Assembly: GCA_905221605.1 (NCBI GenBank) | Contig: CAJNDS010002203.1 | Span: 403,246-465,245 of the forward strand | Length of the DNA: 62,000 bases | Source: Symbiodinium natans | Taxonomy: Eukaryota > Sar > Dinophyceae > Suessiales > Symbiodiniaceae | Direction of reading: 5' to 3' | Part shown: positions 10,397 through 20,700 of the stretch, one piece after another | How positions within the stretch are numbered: position 1 is the first letter of the stretch | Layout of the letters: every line of letters starts with the position of its first letter | The notes under the pieces: generated by a model | Seen by the model: only the letters and a program-made list of their open reading frames with translations | Databases searched by the model: none | Told to the model about the DNA's origin: nothing | Program-made: the position numbers and the translations under genes

Positions 10397-10511
10397 GTTG
10401 CTTCTCCTGTGGAACCGACTCGGCCTGGCGACGCTGTGCGCTGCCGCTGTGGCGGTTCCGGTCGTGTGGCTGTCTTTGTGGATGAGCGCCTTGGCCGACT
10501 CTAGGGAGCTG
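10397..10511 (+). CDS. ABCC exon 13 (TMD1 helices 3-4)
   Basis: Reads LLLLWNRLGLATLCAAAVAV then PVVWLSLWMSALADSREL. It matches the ABCC LYxLWxELGxxxLAGLAVxxxLIP segment and the cytosolic loop after it. The donor GTTTAG is the first unit of a TTTAGGG array. Confidence 0.9.
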
Positions 10512-10647
10512 GTTTAGGGTTTAGGGTTTAGGGTTTACGGTTTAGGGTTTAGGGGCACATTTCCGGGGTGCTCTTTCTAGGGTTGTCGTTTGGGTTGTAG
10601 GGTTTAAGGCTTTCGGTACGGTTTAGGTCCGAGGCCTAAGGGTCTTT

Positions 10648-10769
10648 CCATGGTCCCTTACTATGGTCCCTTACCTTCTTTAAAGGGTTCTGAAGTATGG
10701 GTTCTTGGGCTTTACAGGAGTGGGGTATATAAGGGGCCCGTTTTCAGGGCCCATACCAAGGACCATGAA
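10648..10769. mobile_element. Family-C MITE-like repeat
   Basis: Starts CATGGTCCCTTAC and ends CATACCAAGGACCATG, an imperfect inverted repeat. Interior words GGGTTCTGAAGTATGGG and TATAAGGGGCCC recur in the copies at about 32616-32746 and 55304-55440. Confidence 0.7.
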
Positions 10770-11681
10770 ACTACCCCAAGACTTCGGGGTCAGAGCTTGG
10801 ACCATAGGAGCTGCCTCAGAAAGGGCCATCGACATGGGGGCACCCTGTACTATAAGAGAATTTCAGAGGCCAGAATACTGGGCCCCGAACCTCAGACGAT
10901 ACAGAATATACAAGAACAGTGGCCCCCATAACGTGTGCCATGAACCCTAAATCCGTAGTACGCCCTGAGCCACAATTGAGTAGACCAACCCCCATTCTCC
11001 ATCAGATCAGGTGCTGGCTTGGGCCATGCCTCTTTCAAGATGCAGGACTTTAGGGTGTAGGGTCTTACGCCTTGAACAGCAAACCTGAACGTCCTCCCCC
11101 CTAACCCAGAGTACACCTCCCAGACCCCAAACTGCGGCCTTCCCCCAAGCCCCCTAAACCCTAAACCCCAAACCCCAAACCCTAAACCCTAAACCCCAAA
11201 CCCCAATACCTGGGTCTCCTGCAATGCACATCCTTTGTATTTCGTTCCAGGCTTCAGTTCTTCGGCCGAATATTTTCCAAAATCAAGTTGCCCAGCAGTG
11301 TCCTTGTTCCTTCTTTGGTGGGAGGCGGGGGGCGTTCAGGTTTTTGAGTTTAAGGTGGGTTTAGGTGTAGCATGGCTGGATCACTCTTTGTTTTTGTTGT
11401 TGTTACTTTGTTTTCTTTTTTTTTGCGGGGTGGGGGGGGGGAATGGAGAGGATGCAGCACCTGCCCCCCCCGAAAACAAAGTTCGCCAAAATCGGACTTC
11501 CTTGCCATCACAAGACTAATGTAGGGGCTGACCAAATCACCCATGTAATCCTTAGCGAGGTTGCAGTTGATGCTGTTCAATCAAGCCACCATGATATATA
11601 GTGTTATATATGGTTTCTGTCCATGGTGACGTAAGTGACTTACTTAGCCGCAGCCCAGTTCCCTGAGCTCCAAACCACAAC

Positions 11682-11773
11682 TTTGGGACGTTCTACCTTA
11701 TACTAACAGTCCTTAACAGGGATTCTAATTTCCCCTGTTATCATCGTTGTTAGTAGAAGGGGGAAGGTCCCAA
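11682..11773. mobile_element. Family-A MITE-like hairpin (diverged copy)
   Basis: TTGGGACGTTC at the left and GAAGGTCCCAA at the right, with TATACTAACAGTCCTTA inside. Diverged member of the family best seen at 35167-35263. Confidence 0.6.
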
Positions 11774-11813
11774 CCCTAAAAACCTTTTCTGTTTCCTTTG
11801 CCCTTGCCTTCAG

Positions 11814-11909
11814 GAGTGCATGGACAAGCGCGTGTCGCTACTGCGCGAGGTGCTGTTCGGCATACGGACGGTCAAGTGCTACGCGTGGGAGGCGGCATTT
11901 TTTGAAGAG
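11814..11909 (+). CDS. ABCC exon 14 (TMD1 intracellular loop)
   Basis: Reads ECMDKRVSLLREVLFGIRTV then KCYAWEAAFFEE. This is the highly conserved ABCC stretch [23 protein letters not shown]. Thirty-two codons, phase 0 at both ends, good polypyrimidine tract and CAG|G acceptor. Confidence 0.95.
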
Positions 11910-12824
11910 GTTGCAGGGTCTTAAACTCTGGGGTATACAGGGATAAGACTGTCCTTGGGAAGAAGTCCTATCAAGGTGAATGATCCATAAGCCCAAATAA
12001 CTAGAGGCGTAAATTATCCCAATATTTAGGATTCATGTGGTCCCCAAAACAGCTTCCTATGAAGAGGCTCCAGGCATTGTGGAGTGCCAGGTTCGAGGGG
12101 TTTGAGGGTTTGGGGGTTTAGGATTTAGGGTTCAGTGTTTCAGGGTCGGGTTAGGTTTTAGGGTTTAGGGTGTAGGGTTAAGAGTTTAGGATTCAGGGTT
12201 TTCGGGCTCGAAGTCTTGTTGGGTGCAATATTTTTTGGGTGCTCAGACAGAGGTCCTGGTAGAAGAGCAGGGTAGCCACATAGTCCCTGAAAATTGGACC
12301 GGACCCTCCACGTGGGAACCCTTTTATACCCCTTCTATGTACCCTGCACGGTTCAAGGGCCCAAAAGGCAAACCCTAAAACCCTGAAGCCTGAACCCTAA
12401 ATCCTAAAACCTGAGCCCTAAATCGCCCTAAGCGCTAAGCCTGATGCTCAAGAAGAGGTTCAGGGTTTAGGGTTTAGGGTTTAGGGTTAGGGTTTAGGGC
12501 TTCTAGGAGAAGAGTGTTCCCGCCAAGCCAGAGTCTCAAGCCCCACACCCTCCACTTGACGTGGCCGCGCACACGAAGATCTCAACTCCATGAGCTCCAC
12601 ATCCCTAGAACCGAGCCGATACCCCAAGCCTTGTAACCCCAAACCCTGTAGCCCTAAGCCCCAAACCCTAAACCCCAAACCCTGTAGCCCTCCAGCCCTT
12701 TTCCCGCCTCCAAAAATCCAGCCCTAAACCCTACACCCTACACCCTACACCCTAAACCCTAAACCCTAAACCCTAAACCCTAAACCCTAAACCCTAAACC
12801 CTAAACCCTAAACCCTGCCTCCAG
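11910..12824. repeat. Intron 14: mixed TTTAGGG and CCCTAAA arrays
   Basis: Degenerate TTTAGGG at about 12100-12200 and 12460-12500. A CCCTACA to CCCTAAA array at about 12722-12816 runs almost to the CCAG acceptor. No coding sequence seen. Confidence 0.75.
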
Positions 12825-12891
12825 GATGCCATGTTCAACCGGATCTCAGGGTCCCGGAGGGAAGAGGTGAGGAGCCTGACGCGGTACTACG
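12825..12891 (+). CDS. ABCC exon 15 (TMD1 intracellular loop)
   Basis: Reads DAMFNRISGSRREEVRSLTR then YY. It matches the ABCC segment F.xxVxxIRxxELxxLRKxxY. GC donor (GCCCCA) in phase 1 joins exon 16. Confidence 0.85.
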
Positions 12892-13618
12892 GCCCCAGGG
12901 CATGGACTTCTGAAGAGTTAGGAGGTCAACGCAGTGTCTGTTTGGGGGTTTAGGGTTTAGGGTTTAGGGTTTAGGGTTTAGGTGTTAGGGTTCGTTTTTG
13001 TTGCCTAGGTCTTTCCCTTGACAAGCCCTCACTGATGTAGAAACCGACAGGTAATCCTTTCAAGACGAATTGGGCGTGTGCCAGGATCCCTGCTGCAAAA
13101 CAGGGCTCAGGCAGTTCAAACCCCAAACCCTAAACCCTAAACCCTAAACCCTATCAGCCCTGAACCATACAGACCCCAAGTTCCTCCTCTCGACATTCAG
13201 CCCTACACCCCAATTCCTTAAAAGTTGAGCCTCTGCCCTCGAGGCTTCGAACCTGGTGAGGGCGCGAGGTAGAAAGAGCAAACCTGCCCAGCGAACTCCC
13301 TCTAGGGTTTCGGGTTTAGGGTTTGGGGTTTAGGGTTTGGGGTTTCGGGTTTCTTGAGCCCTACCTAGACCTCTATGAATTGTTTATGGCTAGTATTGCG
13401 CAATCTGTCAATCTAAGGGGCCGCGGAGAGGGAACTGCAATTACGGAGGTCTAAGTAAAGCCTCAACGTCTAAACCCTGAAGCCTCTGAGACCCGTTGAT
13501 CCCTCACAAAGCCTTCTACACCTTGAAAACCCAAAAGGTTCTTAAACTTTAGGGCTCGGGCTTAAATTATAGAATTTGTGCCCTTGACACTTTTATTCTT
13601 GGAACCTGGTTTCCTGAG
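12892..13618. repeat. Intron 15: short telomere-like runs
   Basis: TTTAGGG at about 12945-12990, CCCTAAA at about 13120-13155, TTTAGGG-like at 13305-13350. Otherwise unique sequence with no coding signal I recognise. Confidence 0.65.
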
Positions 13619-13760
13619 GCTACCTGGGTGTCTTCGTGGGACTCTTCCTCAGCTTCCCCCGGCTCCTGATCCTCTCCGGCGTGTGGGGCTACTCTGCCAT
13701 CTACGGGCATCACGACGTGGCGACCATCTTCACCTGCATGCAGATCCTGTCCAACTTGAA
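13619..13760 (+). CDS. ABCC exon 16 (TMD1 helices 5-6)
   Basis: Reads YLGVFVGLFLSFPRLLILSG, WGYSAIYG and then VATIFTCMQILSNL. It corresponds to ABCC helices 5-6 (SAPFLVSLxTFxxYVLLG ... AFTxLALFNLLR). GC donor (GCCGGG), phase 2 out. Confidence 0.85.
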
Positions 13761-14633
13761 GCCGGGCTGCACCCCTCCCAAACCCTATACCCTAAACCTC
13801 ACACCCTAAACCCGAAACCCCAAACCCCAAACCCGAAACCCTAAACCCTAAGCCCAGAAAAGCCTGAAGCCTCTAAGCCTTCGAGAGCCTCAAGCCCCAG
13901 GAAGCCCACGTCTGCAGCCCGAACCCCCTACTCCCCAAAGCCAAGCTGCTTCGGGTCTTGAGGTCTCTGGGGGCTGAGGCTCCAGGGTTTGGGGTTTAGG
14001 GTTTAGGGTTTAGGGTTTAGGGCTTAGGGACCTCGCGATAGCTTGCAGCCTAAACCTGCAAAGGGGACGTCATGGCCTTTCCCTCATATCAAAACATCCC
14101 TGAGTCTCTACCCGCTGGGTACAACCATAGCATGGTGCGAGCTACTTGCCTCTTTGGTTTTTCGGGTTTAGGGGGATGGGGGGGGTTCAAGAGTTTAAGC
14201 CTAAGTCCTTAAAGAGGCCTCGAAGCCATGCTGAACCATAGGTCCTAAAGCCCACACTGCCCTGAACCGTAAGCGTTTTGAATTTAAGCACTTACGTTTC
14301 GGTGCTTTAAAGCAGCTGCCGGCAAAGAAGCAGGTTTTCAGGTTCTCAGGGTAGGGTATGGCTTTGACACTAGCCCTTTTTTCCCTCTGTTAGGGCTCTC
14401 CAGTTATCTGGTGAACCTGAGCCTTTAAGCCCACCCTACACCCTAGACCCGAAACCAGATTGGAGGTTCATGGGTTGTTAGCGGCAGGGTCATTAGTACC
14501 CTAAGTAGGCTTATCAGTATGCTTACCATACTCAAAACCCTACATATATCACTACCCGTGAACCCTAAACCCTAAACCCTAAACCCTAAACCCGAAACCC
14601 TAAACCCTAAACCCTAAACCCTAGACCCCACAG
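13761..14633. repeat. Intron 16: telomere-like arrays and family-B hairpin
   Basis: CCCTAAA-like at about 13785-13855, TTTAGGG at 13990-14030, a family-B element at about 14459-14570, and CCCTAAA to the CAG acceptor. Confidence 0.7.
14459..14570. mobile_element. Family-B MITE-like hairpin (diverged copy)
   Basis: Left end TTGGAGGTTCATGGGT and right end ACCCGTGAACC are inverted repeats like those at 6613-6716, with a diverged interior. Confidence 0.6.
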
Positions 14634-14720
14634 CATCGTAAGGAAGAGCAACTGCGACCTCTTCACCAAGTCCTTGGGCCGAGCCATCGTGATCGGCCCG
14701 AGCATTCGCCGGATTGAGCA
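14634..14720 (+). CDS. ABCC exon 17 (end of TMD1)
   Basis: Reads IVRKSNCDLFTKSLGRAIVI then GPSIRRIE. It matches the end of TMD1 (ISxLVQAxVSxKRIxxFL). A GC donor (GCCCTC) splits the Gln codon, completed by exon 18. Confidence 0.8.
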
Positions 14721-15864
14721 GCCCTCTGGCCAAGATCGCCTGTAGAGTTTAGGGTTTAGGGTTCAGGGTTTAGGGTTTAGGGTTTAGGGTTTAGAGGGCT
14801 TAGAGGGCTTAGAGGGCTTAGAGGGCTTGGAGGGCTTAGAGGGCTTGGAGGGCTTGGAGGGAGGGCTTAGGGGGCTTAGAAGGCAGGGCTTAGAGGGTTT
14901 AGGGTTAAGAGCGTAGAGGGTTTAGTTTACGTAGGGTTGAGTGGCTAGGGCTGAGAGGGTTTAGGCATCAAGGCTTTGAGGGCTTACAGCGTTTAGGGTT
15001 TAGGGCTTCGAGGGTTTTAGGGTGGGCTTAATACGTCTAGGCTTCGGAGTTGTGGTCATGGGGTTCAGGGTTTGTGCGTATTGGCTTCAAGGTATACAGG
15101 CTTGTGGGGTTTAGGGTTGTTGGGGTTTATATAGCGTTTAGGATTTAGGAGGGTTTGAGTTGTTGTTGTTTTTGGGATCTTCGGGGTGTGGGGCTTAGGG
15201 TTCAGGATCTTAGGGTTTTGCTTTTTGCTTTGGGGGTTAGTAGAGTTGATGAAGGGTTTAGGTAAAGCTGGTATAGACTGAATCATAGAGGGTTAAGGCT
15301 AAGGCCTATAATACCTGGACCCTAACTCCTAAAACTCTACAGCGCTAAGCCCCATGCCTAAAACCCCGAAAACCCTGACAATTCTTACACCCACGACCCT
15401 AAACCCTAAACCCTAAACCCTAAACCCTAAACCCTAAACCCTAAACCCTAAACCCTAAACCCTAAACCCTAAACCCTAAACCCTAAACCCTAAACCCCTA
15501 AACCATCAACCTTGAGGCCGGATGTTACAGCCCAAAGCCATACAGAACTGCGGTCCAAACAAGGACACCTTGAACCCTAAACCCGAAACCCTGAACCTCC
15601 AAGGAATCTGGAGTTGAGGGAAGTTCTTCGGGGTTTAGGGTTTCGGGTTTAGGGATAGGATTTAGGGTTTACCCTAAACCCTAAACCCTCCCCCCACTTA
15701 AAGAAGGATTGCGTGAGAGCTCCCTTCACTCCATGAACTCCAGCCTTGGGGTTTAGGGTTTAGGGTTTAGGTTTAGGGTTTAGGGTTTAGGGTTTAGGGC
15801 TTAGGGTTTAGGGTTTAGGGTTTAGGGTTTAGGGCCCTCAACCGAAATAGCCCTTAACTTCGAG
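14721..15864. repeat. Intron 17: AGAGGGCTT tandem repeat and telomere-like arrays
   Basis: TTTAGGG at about 14750-14790, then a 9-10 base AGAGGGCTT tandem repeat at about 14790-14880. Perfect CCCTAAA array at about 15398-15498 and TTTAGGG at about 15750-15835. Confidence 0.75.
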
Positions 15865-15919
15865 GTTCTTGAAGATGACGGAGGCCCCCGTTCTCCCACC
15901 CGAGAAGACCCCGGATTGG
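15865..15919 (+). CDS. ABCC exon 18 (TMD1-NBD1 linker)
   Basis: Reads FLKMTEAPVLPPEKTPDW after the split Gln, giving RRIEQFL across the junction as in ABCC proteins. Donor GTGAGT, the most classical in the gene. Confidence 0.8.
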
Positions 15920-16117
15920 GTGAGTGCCTTGCCATCTCCCTTTATTGGGGGGGGCGTTAGGGGTTTTTGGGTTTAGGGTTTGGGGTTTTGGGGTACCCTA
16001 AACCCTAAACCCTAAACCCTAAACCCTAAACCCTAAACCCTAAACCCTAAACCCTAAACCCTAAACCCTAAACCCTTTTTTTTTTTTTTTTGTGGGGGGG
16101 GGGGGGGGGTTCTGGTT
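15920..16117. repeat. CCCTAAA array, poly-T and poly-G before element 1
   Basis: Perfect CCCTAAA array at about 15997-16074, then T(14) at about 16077-16090 and a G-rich run to 16109. The open frame beginning at 16090 starts in this tract, so its first residues are not real protein. Confidence 0.8.
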
Positions 16118-16135
16118 TTAGGGACTCGAGGGGCT
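16118..16135. repeat. Candidate target-site duplication, element 1 left
   Basis: TTAGGGACTCGAGGGGCT, identical to 22203-22220. It contains a TTAGGG telomere-like core. Confidence 0.7.
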
Positions 16136-16365
16136 CCCCGGCACCTTCGACTTGGTCAATGACGTGCATACCGGGGGTGATGATGTTGACCAACGAGGTG
16201 CGTCGGTGCACGTCATGCCTTTGTGGCGCAACTCAGTGGGTTGTGAACAACTCAGCACACAGTACCCTTTTTGGTGCTTTGATGATTGCCTATTTTGGCG
16301 CATGTTTGGTATGGCTATGTGTCATGACACTTTGGAACAAGCTCATGCACATTGTTCATGGCAAT

Positions 16366-17741
16366 ATGGGGAAGCCTTCCAAGGGTAAGGGTAAAGCCGG
16401 CGGCAAAGCTGTTGAGAAGGGCAAATCCAAGTCATCAACTCCTGCTGAAAGGGCTCCTTTTACCACTCCGACATCTCAAGATGATGCGCATGATGTTGCT
16501 GTGGCGGTGGAATCGGTTTTGCCAGATGCGGCAAGAATCCGTATGCAAACCACTCTATTGCAGGAAGAGTGGCCCGTTCCAGTACACATGCACCAAACAT
16601 TGGGACGCCAAGGAGGTATAGCCTATGTTCCACGTGCTCATGTTGCTGACGTTGTTCAGCGCATAGGTTTTACTGCTCAGCCCGTGGCCATAGTGGTCAC
16701 GCAATCCCCTGATTCCCTGGGGTTACGTGGCTATCCTCGACAAGCCATTCGCTGCGGGATCTCTGTCATGGCAAACGATGGAGAGAGGGTTACCACTCAG
16801 GTGGAACGCTTCCTTGTTCAAGTTGGATTTGGACCAGAAGTTCATCAGCGCATGTTGGGCAATGAAGTCCAGCTGATGACCACGATGACTCGCATGACCC
16901 TAAAGATGCCCGAAAGACATGGGTGGCCGGCTGGTCCACATCCTGCATCCGTGATTGTTTCAGAATTGACACAGTATATTCCCGAAGCGGCGCTGGCAGA
17001 AATCCTTCCCCGTGAGGGCGACTCCGTCTCCTTCTTGGTTCACCGCGACTATGTGGACATCCTTTTGAAGAATTCCGGGAAAAAAGGGATCTTCATGAAG
17101 ACAAAGGAGGGTGTGGAAATGGAACTACTTTGGCTGGCAGAAGGATATGACTTGCAGGGAGCTTTGAAGCTGGCGGCCAAGGACACTTGCTTTGGAGTTG
17201 TTGAGAAAGGGGGGGCCTTTCAGCCGCGGTTTGCCATTCGTTTTCGCTCTCTTGAGACGCTGCGTGCCTTTGCGGCGGCTCACAACCTCGAGGACTTCCG
17301 TAATCTTGCAAGATGGAAGTTGTCTGGGATCCATGCCAGCACTGGAATCCATGGTGTGGCGGCGTTGCTACACGACCTCAAATGGGTCGGCGTCATGCGG
17401 TCTTCCTCTCGACGAACAGGGGTTGGGATGAACCCTCCTTCTTTCGTCATCGCGGTGTCCCACGGCAGATTTGTTTTCGAGCGCTTAATGCCCAAGCTCG
17501 TGGCCTTGCTCGTGATGCGTCCGCCCGAGTTCCGGGCACTCAGGCCCCTTTTCAGACACCTCCGCGCTCGCTTACGGCTCAAAGGTCTGCGCAGAATGAG
17601 TTCTTGGGCAAGGTCTTCAAGGAGGGCTTCACGAACATGGATATCGATGCGAAAGAGGGTCTTCTCAGTGAGGCAGAGAAGAGGCCAGCGGAAGGTTCCA
17701 CGGGAGTCACCCCGGAGCCTCACAGGTCACGCACTTCGTGA
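16366..17741 (+). pseudogene. Element 1 ORF1-like protein, probable frameshift near 17.39 kb
   Basis: The ATG at 16366 starts a Lys/Gly-rich tail (MGKPSKGKGKAGGKAVEKGK) typical of nucleic-acid-binding ORF1 proteins. This frame reads as ordinary protein to about 17.39 kb, then becomes Arg-rich and implausible. From about 17.40 kb the frame offset by -1 (+2) reads as plausible protein (AEKRPAEGSTGVTPEPH near its end) and stops at TGA 17739-17741. I infer a one- or two-base indel that joined the ORF1 start to the ORF2 frame. The product would bind element RNA. No catalytic domain is recognised. Confidence 0.55.
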
Positions 17742-17781
17742 TCAAGCTTACGTGGTTTCACTTGTTAACGCTTATTGCGTG

Positions 17782-20700
17782 ATGGGAGCTTTCTCAATGG
17801 GTGTCAATCTTTACATGCGCATTATCAATGGCAACACTTCTTCTCATGGTTTTCGTATTTGTTTTCTGAACCCGGATGGTGTCATGGGCAAAACGCGTGG
17901 TCCAGCTATTACTAGCTTGGATGCAGATTTGATGGTTCTTTCGGAAACGCATCTCACGAGCGAGCTTATGAAGATTGTGGATGGATCCTTTCCCAAATAT
18001 CGGAAGTTTTGGGGGGCACCGAACTCCAAAGCTGGCGTTGGTTTTCTTGTTCGAGAGGGCGCAGTTTGGGATGCTCGTCCCTTGCAATGGTCCGCTGGTT
18101 CTCCTTGTCATCGTCATTTTCACAATGCTCGCCTTCATGGTGTTTCTATCCACGTGGGCAATGGTAAGAAGCAATTCCTTTGCTACATCGTATATGGTAT
18201 CAGTGGCTCCAGGTGGAGTCTTCCATTGAAGAAACAGACCCAGTCCATCCTTGAGGCAGCCTTTAATGATGCAGCCTCGCGAGGCCTACCGGCGTTGGTT
18301 GGTGGGGATTTCAATCTTGAAGTAGGCGACTCGGAGTTTTTGCAGCGCCTTCCTCAATTGGGGTGGTCCCGTGCTGCTGAGGTTTCTGGCGTGGGGCAGA
18401 CTTTTACATGTTATAAAGGCACTGGTAGTGTCATTGATCACGTTTTTTGCAATCAGATGCTTATGGCTTCTTTTCGCGAGTTTTTCGTTGGTGATCGTCA
18501 CGGCCTCGCAGACCATTGCCCAATAAATTGTCTTCTCAATTTAGATGTCACCAGACAGGTGGTCTCTCGGAATCGAGAATATGGGGAGCTTTCCTTGCAA
18601 GGTATTCCGAATGCTTTGCAACGACCTGCATGTTTGATTTCTTCCCTGTTTCGTCACGCTCTTGAACATGGGGACATGGATACAGCCTTTCGGGCGTGGT
18701 GTGGCTATGCAGAGAAGCATCTTGAACACATTTACTTTCTGAATGGTTGGTCTGGTGAATTTAAGAAAGGGCGAGGCACGATTCGGATTGATCCTCAGCC
18801 TTTGTGGCCACAATCTCGCGGGGGTGAGGTTGCTTGTCTATCTATCAGGCGCCTCTGGAAGCAATGCAGTCGTATGGTGGAGATACAAAAACGGCCCTAT
18901 GGTCAGAAGGCGCTGCGCACTTGGGCAAATGCTTTTCGTGCGCTTGATGATCTCGATGACCAAGCTTATTGGGAGGCTCGCAGCTTGCTTTCCGGCCGTT
19001 GTTCTCATGATTCTGCGGCTCGGCTTCAGCAGTTATTTGAAAATGCCATTGTCAAGGTGCAGCGTGAACAGAAGCAGCAACGGATCAAGGCTTGGAAGCG
19101 TAAACTTCAAAGCTCTCTACGTGCGCAGCATAGTTGGCTTCGGAATGATGGACAGTCTTCTTCGGGTTTTTGCTTTGCTGGTCCTGATGGTGCTCGTACC
19201 GCCAACGTTCAACAACAGTTTCAGGCCGTTCGCGATGCATGGCGTGCTGTCAATGAACTGTTCAAGGACGGTGAACCGGATCATTCCGAATTCTTCCGGA
19301 AGTATGAGAAGTACATCTCTTCTTCTCCGGCTGAGTTGCCCCCCTTGACGCCGGAATTACTGAAAAGCGAGATTCTGTCGATTCCTCTTTCGTGTCCAGG
19401 TCTGGATGCTTGGAAATTTCAGGACTTGAAGCTTTTGGTGCGTTCTGCTCCTTGGGTTTTTGATGAGCTCTGCGAAAGCTTGGTGACCATCGAACAACGA
19501 GGCACTCGGCCCCAAAGTTTAATTTCTGGCTTCACCAGCCTAATACCGAAATGCGAACAGCCTCCAGAAGTTCCCACCGACCTGAGACCTATAACGGTAT
19601 TGGGTGGTATTTATAGAATTTGGGCGCGGATTCGTGCCAAACAGTTGGGTGCTATGTGGCAAGAGCTATGGGCCCATGAGGGCATGTATGGGGGAAGGCG
19701 AGGGCGTGGCCCTGAGCCTTTGCTTTTCGCAGTGTGTCTGGATCTGGAATCTACTTCTCAGTCTTGCAGCGTGGGAGGCATCTCCTTCGACCTTGCCAAA
19801 GCCTTCGATCGTATACCGAGGGAATTGCTTGGGCATATTTTGCGACGGATGTCACTTCCAGGTTGCGTCTTGCGGCCCTATCTGGGCATGCTTCGTAAGG
19901 CGACGCGACGGTACAAATTGGGCGTCTGTCTAGACGCACCTCAAACAGTTTATGGTGGCATTTTACAAGGTTGTCCTTTGTCAATGATGGCGCTTAATTG
20001 CGTCGGCAACATCTGGTTGCGATCTCTCAGTGACAGAGTCCCTCGATGTCGACCTCGAGGCTACGCTGATGATATATCAATTACCACAGATGGATCCTCT
20101 TCACTTGAAGTGCGTGATACTATCAATGCCGCCTACATTGTCTCCCTTGACTTCGTGGGATCCATTGGTGGTTTGGTTAACCACACCAAGAGTTTTACTT
20201 TTGGAGATCCTTCTTTGGATGGGTGCATTCCAGGCCTTGGGCACAGCGACGCTTTTCGTCTCATTGGAGGATCGGTTGCCTATCGCGCAGCTCGAAAGAA
20301 AGCGGCTACCGATTTGGAAATAAACCGCATGAAAAAGTGGTCACAGACTGTTCAACGCGCCCGTCACCTTCCTGTCGCATGGAACGAGAGGTCTAGTGCT
20401 TTACTCAGAACACGTACACAATACACGTTTGCCACTGGTACACATTGTTTATGCGAGACCAAGGAGCACCAAGCGGCACTCACCAGGTTGCGAAGTGACG
20501 TCATGCGATGCTTGTTACGTCGTGACAGATATGTTGCGAGTCCCAGTATTTACTTCACTTTGGTTGCTTCTCCGTCACTCAATCCTTTCTTCAGCAGGGT
20601 CATGGATGGTCTTTTGGTGGCTTGGCGTTCCATGGAATTTGCAGGCACTCGTCAAAAAGTCAAGCGTATGTTTTTGGAACAGCCGTCGGGTCGGGATGGA

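Larger units (their letters stand above)
10512..11813. repeat. Intron 13: TTTAGGG arrays and two hairpin families
   Basis: Begins as a TTTAGGG array. Family-C element at about 10648-10769, CCCTAAA or CCCCAAA units at about 11150-11205, a poly-G stretch near 11430, and a family-A element at about 11682-11773. The 3' end has a clear polypyrimidine tract before CAG. Confidence 0.75.

Noticed and set aside
9922-10485. Overlapping 70-149 codon frames rich in Tyr, Ile, His, Cys and Met
   Set aside because: They are translations of the CATA/TATG microsatellite. Only the transporter exon at 10397-10511 is real there, in a different frame from the longest one.
16090-16365. First 92 codons of the 2,017-codon frame in element 1
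   Set aside because: It starts at a TTG in a poly-T/poly-G tract. The first credible ATG with ORF1-like sequence is at 16366.
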